From positions 62,001 through 126,000 of the forward strand of contig MCFH01000004.1 in assembly GCA_002104945.1 (NCBI GenBank): a stretch of DNA of 64,000 bases. Direction: 5' to 3'. Source of the stretch: Piromyces finnis. Its lineage: Eukaryota > Neocallimastigomycota > Neocallimastigomycetes > Neocallimastigales > Neocallimastigaceae. How positions within the stretch are numbered: position 1 is the stretch's first letter; each line of letters starts with the position of its first letter. This document shows, one piece after another, positions 12,726 through 24,130 of the stretch. Made by a program: the position numbers and the translations under genes. The notes below the pieces were generated by a model that searched no databases, was not told the origin of the DNA, and was given only the letters and a program-made list of their open reading frames with translations.

Positions 12726-13793
12726 ATGAAGTCTTTACTTTTTGTTAGTTTAGCTACTTTAAGTTTAGTTAAATTATCCAATGCTGCTTGTGGTGGTGCC
12801 TATGCTCAGTGTGGAGGGTAATTGTTCTTATTAAATCATAATATTATAAGAAAATTGAATTTAACTCGTTATACTAATTTTTATTTTATTATTAATAGTT
12901 ACAACTACCAAGGTGAGACTTGTTGTGTTTCTGGTTACCATTGTGTTATGCATAATGAATGGTATTCAAACTGCCAACCTGGTGCTGAACCAAGCACTCC
13001 TTCCAATAACGCTGCTAATAATAATCAATGGAATAATAACAATAATCAATGGAATAATAATAACCAATGGAATAATAATAACCAATGGAATAACAACAAT
13101 AATAACAATAATAATCAATGGAATAATAATTCTAGTCAACCAAGTTCCGGTTTTAAATTTTATTCTCAATGTGTAAATCCAATGGAATGGGCTGTTACTT
13201 ATGATGATGGACCAACTGAATTTGCTGATGCTATTTTAGATCTTTTAAAAGAAAAAAATATTAAAGCTACATTCTTTGTTGTTGGTAATTTATACATGTC
13301 AACATCTAGTCCTGACTGGTCAAGAATTATTAAAAGAATGTACAATGAAGGTCATATTATTGGTAATCACACTTTCAACCATAAAGATTTAACTGAACTT
13401 TCTTCTGATCAAATTAAGAATGAAATGAAGCAACTTGAAGATGCTGTTTACCAAGTTATTGGTAAGAAACCAGCTTTCATGAGACCACCATATGGTTCTG
13501 GTAATGGTAATCAAACTGTTATGAGTACTCTTCAATCTGCTGGTTACACTGCAGCTATTACTTGGAATGTTGATCCAATGGATTATAGTAATGGTGGTGA
13601 TATAAGTTATGCTAAACAAGTAATTAATAATGCTAAAGGTAAACCAATTATTACTTTAAATCACTTAAAGTATGGCGGTGCTACTAAGGATGGTATTATT
13701 GCTTTAGCCAAGGCAGAAATTGAAACATTGATTGCTAATGGATATACTCCAGTCACTATGGAAAGATGTCTTGGTATTAGTGCTTACCAATAA
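12726..13793 (+). CDS. Secreted polysaccharide deacetylase (CE4) with N-terminal CBM1
   Basis: This enzyme removes acetyl groups from xylan or chitin-type polymers; in a plant-degrading fungus acetylxylan is the likelier substrate. Exon 1 (12726-12817) encodes the signal peptide (MKSLLFVSLATLSLVKLSNA) and the start of a fungal cellulose-binding CBM1 (CGGAYAQCGG). The intron is 12818-12898. Exon 2 (12899-13793) completes CBM1 (YNYQGETCC..HCVMHNEWYSNCQP), with the Cys pattern and aromatic residues intact. An Asn/Gln/Trp linker built of QWNNNN repeats follows. The CE4 domain then shows TYDDGPT (metal Asp), HTFNHKDL (metal His pair), RPPYG, a W.VDPMD segment and a C-terminal TLNH. All catalytic motifs are present, and the predicted protein is about 328 aa. 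It lies upstream of the GH10 gene, so the two may have related roles. Confidence 0.93.
13019..13135 (+). repeat. Tandem (Asn)n-Gln-Trp linker repeat
   Basis: About six copies of an AATAATCAATGGAATAAT-like unit encode the QWNN(N) linker between CBM1 and the catalytic domain of the deacetylase. Such minisatellites can change length by slippage while staying in frame. All copies are multiples of three. Confidence 0.75.
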
Positions 13794-15657
13794 TTAATAA
13801 TTATAATAATATTATTATAAATGTTTTTTTTTTTTTTTATTTTGTAATTTAATGTATATTTTTAAATGTAATAATAATAAAAAATAATAATAATAATAAA
13901 AAATAATAATAATAATAATAAATAAAAATAATAATAAAAAATAAAAATAAAAATAATAATTATATATATAGGAAACAGTTTGAACGATATTTATTTTTTG
14001 CTTTCTAAAATAAGAATACTTTATTGCCAAAAAATAATTACATCAAATATTATTTAACAGTAATTACATTAGTAATTTTTATTAATAATTGATATATTAT
14101 GATGATTTTCACATGATTTTATATTATTCTTTCATTATTTTATTTTCTCCACTCTATAATTATTTAATTCTAATTTTAATGAGCCAATAGTATTTAATAA
14201 CCTATAGTAAATTATGGAATAAAATATGATCTACAAACTTTTAAATATTAATTAAAGTTTATTGTGGTTAAAAATTAATATATGAAAATTAATATATGAA
14301 AAGCTGTATACAAAAAATAAAAAATAAAAATTATATATTTAAATTTTTAATATATGTTAAATTAACTTTGTATTATTTTTATTCTACTTCGATATTTGTA
14401 TCAATTTTAAATATGAAACTTTTATGAATCATAAATTTAGCATTAATATTTATAATAATCATTTAATATTTATTAAGATGACAAACTTTTTATAATTCAT
14501 TAGTTTGATACTTTTAATTAAAAAATCATCATTAAAAAGGCATCAATAATTAAAATGAAATATTTTATTATGATAGTTTATAAAAAGGATACTACATAAT
14601 AAAATAATATTTAATATAGTTATATGAATACAAATTCATAATATTTAACCATTGAAATTAACAGGACTTATTATAAGAGAGTAAATATCTACTCATCTAC
14701 TTTTCCTATTTTAATTAATAATAATTTTCCATATATATAATATATACATTTAACAGATAAAATATAATAAAGATTTAAATTTACAGTTTTATGAAAATTC
14801 TAATATTATTTTTTTTCAATTGAAATTTCTATTTTATATAAAATATGTTTTGAAACTTTTGCCTTTATATCATGATAAAGTAATTAAACAATATTGAAAA
14901 GTGGTTTGTAATATAAAAATATTAATAATTTTAATTCTAAATTAATAAGTTCTTTAATATTATTTATATTATTTATTATTTATGCTATTTGTTTAGTCTT
15001 TTTCCACTTAGAATTAATCCTGAAATAATAAATTAATAATTGACCCATAATAAATATAATTATAAATTAATTAATTTTTATCATTTTATTATATTCTAAA
15101 GTTTGGAAAAGATAACATAAAATTTTCCTTTTTTTAATAATTGATTTTCATTTTTATATATAAATCAAATTATTTAAATTAATTTACAAGGAAATTGTGC
15201 AACTTTAATATAAATTATTTTCCATTAAAAAAAAAAAAAACCTAAAATATTTTATTATTACTGTTTAACAAATACAAATTATTGTATATTAACGGAAATT
15301 TTATAGGATTATTTCTTTTGTCATATAAAACATATACATTATTTATTTGTAATTATATTTAACTTTAATATTAGCATTCTCTATTTCAATATTACTTTAA
15401 GTTTATTACTTTTAAAATGAATACTTTAAATTATTAAGTTTTAAAGTTAATATTTTACCTTTATAATTTGTAATAACGTGCAATAAAATAATATTATTAA
15501 AATTAAGATATCATATATATTTCAATGGATATAAATATTAATATTTTCCCTTTATATTCTTTTTTAGTTATCTATAATAATTTTTTACTTTATTAATTAC
15601 ATAATATCAATTTAATATTACTAATATTATAAAATAAGTATATTAAAAAATTATAAG
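13794..15657. other. AT-rich intergenic DNA
   Basis: No gene is seen. An (AAT)n-rich tract lies at about 13865-13960. Confidence 0.6.
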
Positions 15658-17486
15658 ATGAAATTCAATATTTCAATTGTATTATCAGCTTTTGCTGCAT
15701 ATGCAGAAGCTTATGAGCTTTTAAAAGAATATTCAAATGGTTTTAGAATTGGTGCTGCAACTAACACCTTATTTTACAATAATAATAATTATGTTAATGC
15801 TATGAAAGCATTCAATTATATGGTAGCTGAAAATGCTTGTAAGTTTGTTAGTATTCAAGGTACTAAGGGTAAATTTAATTTCAATGATTGTGATAATCAC
15901 TTGAAGAAGGCCAAAGAACTTGGTATGGACTTTAGAGGACATGCTTTAATATGGCATTCAATGGCTCCAAATTGGCTTCAATATGAAGATTCTCAAACTA
16001 TGAGACAATCTATTATTAATCATATTACCAAGGTTTTACAACACTATGAAGGTAAAATTGATACTTGGGATGTTGTAAATGAAGCTATTGATGACAGTTC
16101 CAATGGTAATGGCTGGAAATACCGTAATTCCTTCCTTTACCAAAAAAATAAGGATTTCATTGATCTTTCTTTTCAAACTGCTCGTAAAGTTTCACCAAAT
16201 ACTAAGCTTTTCTATAATGATTATAATACTGAAGGTATTTGGGGAAAGAGTGAATCTGTCTACCAATTTATTGCAGATTTAAAGAAGCGTAATATTCCAA
16301 TTGATGGTGTAGGCCTTCAATATCATGTTAGTGTTCAAAACCAACCACAACTTAACAAGATTACTGATTTTTCACATTACTGAACTTGATGTCAGTTGTG
16401 AAAGTTCTTGTTATGCTAGTGATGTTAATAATAAACAATCCCAAGTCTTTAGTAATGCTTTAAAGGCATGCCTTAGTAACTCCTGTTGTACTGGATTCCT
16501 TGTATGGGGTATTGGTGATAAGGATAGTTGGTTAGGTGCTGATAAAAAGGGTTTACTTTTCGATAACAATTATCAACCAAAATCTCAGTACACTGCACTT
16601 TTGAGTGTATTAAAGACCACCAAAGCTGCTTCTCTTGGTAATAAAAATAATAACAATTTTAATAGTAACAGTAATATAACTCCTCCAGTAAATAATAATT
16701 ATGAAGAAACCCAAAGTACTACTTTTAAAGCTACAAAGATTTCTGATGGTTGGTATAAAATTAAAAACCCAAAATCTGGTTTATACCTTCAAGTTAGAAA
16801 TAGTAAGGGTGCTGATTCACAAAATGTCGAACTTGGAGATGACGATTCTCAAATGTGGAAAATTAAAAATATTGGTAGTAACTATGTAACTTTAACTAGT
16901 AGTCTTGGTGACTTTATGTTAGATGTTTGTATGGGTGATACTGATGATGGTGTTAATGCCCAAATTTACACTAGTCATGGTGAAGATGCTCAACAATTTG
17001 TTTTCATGGAAACTGATACTAAGAATACTTATGTTATTGGTACTAAGAACTAGAGGATCAAAAGTTCTTGATATAGAAAATTATGGAACTACTGCTGGTA
17101 GTAACATTTATCAATGGGAAAATGAAGGTAAAGCTAATCAACTTTGGACTCTTGAGGCAGTTAAAGGAAGTAGTGATAATAGTAACATTAATACCAATAC
17201 TAATTTTAATTCATCAAATAATGATTCTACTTGTTGGGCATCTAAACTTGGTTATCCATGCTGTAAGAATAGTGGTGTTGTATACCAAGATGAAAGTGGT
17301 AGTTGGGGCGTTGAAAATAATGAATGGTGCGGTATTGCTTCTGATATCAAATGTACTGGTAAATATGGATACCCATGCTGTAAGAAAACATGCATATCTG
17401 TAGCTGTTGATGATGACGGTTATTGGGGTGTTGAAAATAATGACTGGTGTTTATTAGATAAAAGCCTCTGTATCTATTTATTTTAA
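15658..17486 (+). pseudogene. Frameshifted GH10 xylanase with CBM13 and two CBM10 dockerins
   Basis: An intact version would be a secreted endo-1,4-beta-xylanase tethered to the fungal cellulosome. Frame one (15658 to about 16372) carries a signal peptide ending near AEA and most of a GH10 barrel: the RGHALIWHS strand and WDVVNEAIDD with the acid/base Glu. At about 16373 the frame jumps, and HITELDVSCES with the nucleophile Glu resumes in another frame. Roughly ten or more residues expected between NKITD and HITE are missing, so this is a deletion rather than an intron. Frame two continues through an Asn-rich linker into a ricin-fold CBM13 (SQMWKIK, QQFVF). A one-base gain near 17045-17049 shifts it again; frame three gives the last CBM13 repeat ([17 protein letters not shown]) and two dockerins with YPCCK and WGVENN..WC. 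Sequencing error could explain the second break, less easily the first. Confidence 0.9.
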
Positions 17487-18014
17487 AAGACAGTATAACT
17501 TTAATTATATAATTTTATAATTAACAAAAAAAATAATATTTATATTATTAATATAAAATTTATGGCTTATGTTAAATTACATTATTATGTTAAATACAAT
17601 TTACTAATTAATAAAGTTTATAACAAATATAATTAATAATTAAATAATATTAAGATTAAACAATAAATTATAATTTTTAACAATTAAAAATAAAGAAATA
17701 ATTAATTAATAATTCATTTAAATATTCAAATCGTATTTCAAATATTCAAAATAACTATAAAAAGTTTTTATAAAATTATATTACAATCAATCGATCATAT
17801 TTCAATAAAATTTGCATTATTATTTATTATTTTAATTAATAGAAAATTCTATAAATCGAAATTAAATAAAATATAATTTTGTTTAGTATATGTTTAGTAT
17901 ATGTTTATTATTATTGTGAAATAAATTTATTTATAAGGTTAGCAAAATATAATAAGAAAGTATTAAGTGAAAATTTATATACTAAATAACCTTTGTTTTC
18001 TATTTCACTAACTA
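17487..18014. other. AT-rich intergenic DNA
   Basis: No gene or RNA signal is seen. Confidence 0.55.
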
Positions 18015-18670
18015 CCATACATGGTTCCATATTTGATAGAATTGACGAAATCCAACCCAAAATGTTTCTTTATCTCCATAAACATGTATATAGACTGTAT
18101 TTACATCATTTCTTGTATTTTCTTTATTTAATTTACTTATAGATAAAATTCAATGATAGATTTTGTTATATAGATAGCAACAGTACTAAATTCCATTTCA
18201 TGTATTGTTTTTTCATTCCAATATCTTGATTCTTTATATTCAGGTAAGGAATCAATAATCTATAATTTTAACTATTTAATCCAGAAATAGAACTAAAAGT
18301 ATACGATCTTTAAAAAGCAATGATCCTTTTGATTTATATCTCTTATCCTGAAAGAGTATTTTTAGATCATACAAATAAACCATATCTGCATTCAGAATAG
18401 TTATTTCCTCAAATCAGGATGCTAATATAGCAAAAGACTTAATATTTATATTTAAAAATATTGATTTTTATATCAAAATATCAATTTTAAAGTAAGTTGA
18501 TATATCTGATTAATATATATGGAAGTTTATTTTAATTTTCCATCGACATATTTTATCACACTATTATATAATACTTTTATTGGTAAGGTGGAATTAAGGA
18601 CAAACCAAAGAGTATCCATTATACTATAGGCATATTTAAAATGAATATCTCATGTACATATTATTATTCT
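18015..18670 (-). pseudogene. Relic of a GT71 (Mnn1-type) alpha-mannosyltransferase
   Basis: Reading the minus strand in several frames recovers segments in the order expected of GT71 fungal mannosyltransferases: YAYSIMDTLWFVLNS (about 18640-18590), ITILNADMVYLYDLK with a DxD-like NAD core followed by FQDKRYKSKGSLLFKDR (about 18410-18305), DSLPEYKESRYWNEKTIHEM (about 18255-18195), and VYGDKETFWVGF (about 18090-18055). Between them lie stops and frame changes, and the first metal-binding Asp of the canonical DAD is Asn. No open frame spans them, so the gene is dead. In life the family adds mannose to glycoproteins in the Golgi. The identification rests on remembered family motifs, and the borders are approximate. 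Confidence 0.72.
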
Positions 18671-19031
18671 TTTACCTTTTCGCCTAAGAATTTAAACTTA
18701 TAAAGTCATGGATATAATGAATAATGCAATAATAAGCTTTAAATTTTTTGATATCTATTTGAGTAGATATTATTACTTAAATTAAGAAACTCAGATCAAT
18801 ATAATAGTTTGTTTTTGTATTAAAATAAACTTTATTATCATTTATATTAATAAGAAAATAAAACAATATTTCTTAATATTAATCTTATTTTATAACACAA
18901 TAATATAACAATATGATTCATATAATATAATTAAATAAAATAATATATATATTTAATTAAATAAAAGTTAAAAAAAACATATAACAATAAAAAAGTATAA
19001 TCGAAATTCGATTCGGTATTAGTTAGTTAAA

Positions 19032-19640
19032 ATGGAATTTATCAGTATCATTACAGCTTTATTAACTGCTATTGCTCAAATTAAAAGTGAGGCCTATGTT
19101 CAACTTCCAAAAAACGATGACAAAGGCTATGAAAACTCAAAATGAAGTTATATGGGATGATAACTGCAAAAGCATGAATAGACTTGTATTCCCTCTGTCC
19201 TTGGTTCTCAAGCTAATCTTTCTTAGTACACTTTGTACGTTCCTACCATTCGTACCAGGCTCAATTGGATCAATAATCCTCATAAAAATTTAATTAAAAA
19301 TGGTTATATGTTATATCATCACTAGAAATGGATATGCCCAACCAAACCACAAGGTTAATCGTGTTAATGATCGAGAAAAAGAAAAGAATACTTTGAATCT
19401 ATTGATCATCTAGAATATGCTGGCGCCTACGATGAAAATATCATTAAAGATGAAAGACGAATCTAGCATCAATGACTGATGAATATCATATATTATAATC
19501 AATAATCAATATTTACGATTCTTCGAAGAAGCCTACTCTGAAGATGGTACTAATACATTTCTTGGTCCTTACTTGATAACATTGAATGAGAAAACAGTTA
19601 TGAAACACATCTTGGATTTATATCGATTTTTATAATGAAA
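19032..19640 (+). pseudogene. Decayed gene for a secreted protein of unknown family
   Basis: An ATG at 19032 opens a clear signal peptide (MEFISIITALLTAIAQIKSEA) followed by YVQLPKNDDKGYENSK and a stop at 19143-19145. Coding-like, less AT-rich sequence continues to about 19640 but only as short pieces in alternating frames, for example NEVIWDDNCKSMNRLVF (19145 on), GSQANLS.YTLYVPTIRTR (about 19210-19260), HLEYAGAYDENIIKDERR (about 19410-19455) and FFEEAYSEDGTNTFLGPYL (about 19520-19580). I do not recognise the family; an extracellular enzyme would fit the neighbourhood, but that is inference. The many shifts indicate an old relic rather than sequencing noise. Confidence 0.45.
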
Positions 19641-22003
19641 AAAAAAAAAAAAAAAACCTGTACCAAAGCAATTTCTTTACTGGCTTGGATAACTATACCT
19701 TGATCACGTTGAACAAGAATAAAAATTATGTTAAATAAAATAAAATAAAGAATTTTATTATTTATATAATTACTATATATATATTTAATGAATGATATAA
19801 TAAAAGTTATAAATAGATGAATTACAATACTTTATATTATTAACAAAACAAAAAATTATTAAAATATAAATAATTAACATACTATTTAGATGATTGTATA
19901 CATTACGTATACAATCAATTAATCATTTCCTTTTTTAAATTAATTAAAAAAAAAAGAATTATAATTAAAATACTTTTAATTTAAAAGTATAATAATAAAA
20001 ATTAATATTATAAGACCAGTAAAATTGCTATAATTCTAAAACATTAAACTACCTTTAATGAAGTATTTTATAATGTATTCTTTACAGAAAAAGGGAAACT
20101 TTTTATTCTTCTATAAAACTTCTAATGCAAAGGTATAAATTCTATTTAATGCTATTCTTCTTTTTATTATTTTTAACTAAATATCATTTGTATTGATGAT
20201 TCATTCATTTAATAAAAATAAAAAAATATTTATTATTTGGTTTCATGGCGTCACTATTAAAAAAAAAAAAAAAGCAATTATACTAAAAATATGTAAGAAT
20301 TTTATATTTAAAACAACTTAACCAATGATAGCATTGAAAGTTTTTTAAACTAATAGTATAAAATAGTAAAAAGAAAAAAAAAGATAATTTCATTTATTCT
20401 ATATTTTTAGATTAAATTTTTGGGTTTCATTCATTTTTATGTATTTTTTTTTTACCGCATTATGTAAACTTTGTAACCCTAAATTATACCCAAATATGTA
20501 AAATATTCACCCAGCCCAAACCCAATAGATTAAATAGATTAGAAAATATCATTTGTATTATTCTTTAAAAAAAAAAAAGGCAATTAATACTAATTTGTTG
20601 ATCCTATATTTAAATTGTAAGGATTTCTCATAGTAAATAGAAATCTATAAATAATAAAGATTTTACAAGAAATAAAAAAAAAAATCCCATAAAGTATTCA
20701 TTTTATTTTTTTTATCTTCATTATATATTATTATGTAAATTATGCTATAGAATGAAGTAATTTATACTTTATTCTATAGCATAATTTACATAATAAACAA
20801 ACTTTCTGTATATTCAACCAATAATTAAAAATGTGTAACCTTTTCCTTTTGATGATTTGGTAAGTTTTTTTATAAATATAAAAATGAAGTTGACCTAAAA
20901 TTTAATTTATTAAAAAAAAATGAAATTAATGAATTAAATAAATTTCTTATAAAATAAAGTTTTCATACTTACTTTAATTAGTTAATTAATATATTAATTC
21001 TATCCAACACAAAAAGCGGAAAGTTTTCTTTCATCTTTAAATTATCACGAATTAATATGTTAAAATGAAAAATGATTCATTTATCATTATTTTTTTAATT
21101 TTGAAAATAATAGATTTATTTTTTTTTTTCTTTTTTTGATTTAGTATCAATAAAATAAAACAATTATAACAATTTTTATAGATTATATATGCTTACTTCC
21201 ATTGAAAATAAAAAAGACATTAGTATTACATTTATATAATAAAAAGATAAATGTCTATTAATAAAATGTTTATATTATAATAAATAATTCATTAAAAAGT
21301 TTCCTTACTAATAATGATGATAATTATTGATAAAAAATTATTATATATAATAAATATTATTATAATAATATTTACTAGAATATTAAAAAAGTATAATAAC
21401 TATGATATTCCAAAAAAAACAATAGTTATTATAAATAAATTATAAATAAAAATTTCATTTAATTTAATAATTATTTTAATTAAAATTTATAATTAATAGA
21501 CTTTATTATAGAATGGTTGGTTGATGAAACGGAAATTATATAAATAAAAGTATTTTTGGTTTTAATAAATTTTCTTTTTTTTAAAATAAAAATTAAAAAA
21601 AAAAAAAAAGGTTTTACTATATAATAAATTATTGTATATAGTAAATAACTAAATAGAAAGGAAAAGAAAAGGATATAACAATGAATTTAAGTAATAATTA
21701 ATAATAATAATAATTTTTTAAAATTAGTTTTAAAAAAAATAAAATATAATTATTAATAAAACAAATTATTATTATCTAAATTCAAATTCAGTAATATCAA
21801 AATATAGAAATTGAAATTTTTAAAAATTCAAATTAAATATTTTTAATAAAGAAAAACGAAAAGCAATTATAATAATTTAATTAATAAAAATTTAAAATAA
21901 AATAATAAAATATAATCAATGATAATTTAATTTTAAATTCAAAAATATAATTTATAATAAATATAATAAAAAAAAGTTAAAAATACATCTAATTTAATAA
22001 AAA
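19641..22003. other. AT-rich intergenic DNA with hairpins
   Basis: No coding signal. It holds two notable inverted repeats: an 11-bp-arm palindrome with core GATTGTATAC/GTATACAATC at 19890-19916, and a 26-bp perfect hairpin at 20728-20796, listed separately. Confidence 0.55.
20728..20796. repeat. Perfect 26-bp inverted repeat with 17-nt spacer
   Basis: The left arm (20728-20753, ending GCTATAGAAT) and right arm (20771-20796, starting ATTCTATAGC) are exact reverse complements, separated by 20754-20770. The arms include the mixed-sequence block TTATGCTATAG, so this is not just an AT dinucleotide run. No flanking gene or target duplication was identified. It may be a foldback mobile-element remnant, a cruciform-forming site or a small hairpin RNA. 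Confidence 0.8.
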
Positions 22004-22651
22004 ATGAAAATAATATTTAATATTGTAATTTTTTTGGCAATACTTTTAACATCACTAAGTATGGCCGCATATACCGAAGAAGAGTATATAAAAGTTGCAA
22101 AAGATTATATTAAAGAAAAATATAGCCAAGACATCAACTGTAAATATAGAGTAGTCATAGATAACTCGGTCTTTATCTATATTGACCAACTAGCCTATGA
22201 TACACCAATTAGTACTTTAGATTCAGTCATGCTAATAGACAAGGATACTAAAGAAGTAATTCATGCTAATTTAAGAATAAAAACAGAAATATATGAAAGA
22301 TATGTTGTAGATGGTACCCCATTAACATTAGAAGAAATACCAGAATTTATTAATAAACTTAATTACAATGAAGAATATAAAATTAATGCAAAGGAAATAA
22401 AAGTTATTCAGAAAAAGAATTTTAATAATTATTATGATATAGAAAATGTACCTTTTGTATTAAAGGAAGAAGATAACAAAAATACAATTGAAGTTGAAAA
22501 AATATATGAACCTATCACTAAGAATAATAGGGGAAATGTATATGAATTAGCTTACTATATTAATTATACAGATGAAAAACATAATGCCTATAATATAGTT
22601 TTATTTGCATATACAAAAGAAGTAAAGAAAAATAATAAAGTGAGTTTTTAA
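22004..22651 (+). CDS. Secreted protein of unknown function (215 aa)
   Basis: I do not recognise this single-exon gene. It begins with a strong signal peptide (MKIIFNIVIFLAILLTSLSMA), then a charged mature part of about 194 residues rich in Lys, Glu, Asn and Tyr, starting AYTEEEYIKVAKDYIKEKY. The mature part has only one Cys (near residue 46), so disulfides do not stabilise it. The pattern alternates short beta-like stretches (KYRVVIDNSVFIYIDQ; LDSVMLIDKDTKEVIHA) with charged turns, suggesting a small alpha/beta domain. No membrane segment follows the signal peptide. An A-rich leader precedes the ATG, and a clean stop is followed by AT-rich DNA. It probably works outside the cell or in the secretory pathway. 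Confidence 0.7.
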   Translation: MKIIFNIVIFLAILLTSLSMAAYTEEEYIKVAKDYIKEKYSQDINCKYRVVIDNSVFIYIDQLAYDTPISTLDSVMLIDKDTKEVIHANLRIKTEIYERYVVDGTPLTLEEIPEFINKLNYNEEYKINAKEIKVIQKKNFNNYYDIENVPFVLKEEDNKNTIEVEKIYEPITKNNRGNVYELAYYINYTDEKHNAYNIVLFAYTKEVKKNNKVSF

Positions 22652-23301
22652 TTGTTAAAATTATAATTTTAACTATTTTAAAACTATCATAAATAGTATA
22701 TATAAAAAAAAGATACATTAGAAAGGGAAAACTGAAATAAATTTTTAAAAATAAGGATATTTATAAAAATTTATAAAATAGTTATATTCATTCAATAATA
22801 ATTTTTATATAAAAAGTCTAATATAAATGAATTTTATAATATATAACAATGTAAATAATAAAGATTCACTTATTTTTTTAATTATTATGTTTACCTACAA
22901 TTAATAGTATCCTTTAAGAATAATATTCCATATAAGGAGTAAAAAAATGTAATAATAAATCAAAATGATTAAATTAATATTAAAGTAATTATTGAAATAT
23001 TTAATATAAATAAAAAAAAGAAAAGAAAATATTTAATATAAAAATAAGAATTAAATTTATATTTTAATGTGTGTACCATGTTTAAATGTTATATATATAA
23101 GAAAGAAGAATAAAGGGTTTATTTAAAAAAAAAAAGTATATTATTATTGAAGAAATAATTTTTTGCTTTTTTTTTCAATTTTTATATTATAAGCAATTAA
23201 ATTCCCTTCAAATAGAGTAACAAGTGTATTAACATATCAAAACTATTTAGCGTATTCTTAAAATTCCAGAATTTTAGCATATTTTTTACTCAAAATAATA
23301 T

Positions 23302-23332
<31 letters not shown>

Positions 23333-24130
23333 TCTATTTATCTATTTATTTATTTATTTATTTTAAAAATTTATATCCTCATTTTCAAGCTATTAAAATT
23401 TATTAAAATATTTTGTTACACAATGTTTTTTTCAAAAAAAAAAACTATATATATAGAATTTAAAATAAAAAAAAGTTTAATTATTTTATATTAATTAAAT
23501 AATGAAACAATATATTTCGATATATTTTCATTATATTAGAATATATTAAAATAAATAACAATAAAAGTACATAGCACAAAATAATGCATTCTATTTGGAT
23601 AATAAGAATGTATACGTTTATAGAAATAACTTCTAATTGTATACAATAATATGGATTCAACTTAATATAAATTTTTATTTATACTAGATTATATTAATTT
23701 CAATATATTTCAATATATCAATTAATTAAAAATCTCTAAATTTATATAATTAAATTTCGACATTTTTCAAAACGTTTTTTATGTATAAACCAATAATAAA
23801 AGAATAATAAATTGTATAAAAATATTTAATTTAAAAATAGTAATTTTATTCTATATTATTTATTTCATTTTATATTATGTTTTTTTTTATTTATTAATAA
23901 CACTTCATACACAATTCCAAAGATTAATAAAGATAAAATAAAATTATAATTTAAGAGAAAAAAAAATACTGAGAATTATATACTCTTTTATTAACATAAA
24001 ATAATATTCAATTAAAATAAGTATTCACTACTTTTTTTTTTCCTTCATAACAATAATAAAGTATCTGCGAAATAAGGCTTTATTATTGTTAATAATATAA
24101 AAGTAGATTTTTATACAAAATAAAATCAAA
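22652..24130. other. AT-rich intergenic DNA
   Basis: No gene is seen. A (TTTA)n/(TCTA)n microsatellite occupies about 23297-23362. Confidence 0.6.

Noticed and set aside
13815-14030. Minus-strand Tyr/Phe/Ile-rich frame
   Set aside because: Translation of an (AAT)n microsatellite in the 3' flank of the deacetylase.
16365-16400. An intron explaining the first GH10 frame break
   Set aside because: No GT..AG pair lies there and sequence is missing rather than added; a deletion fits better.
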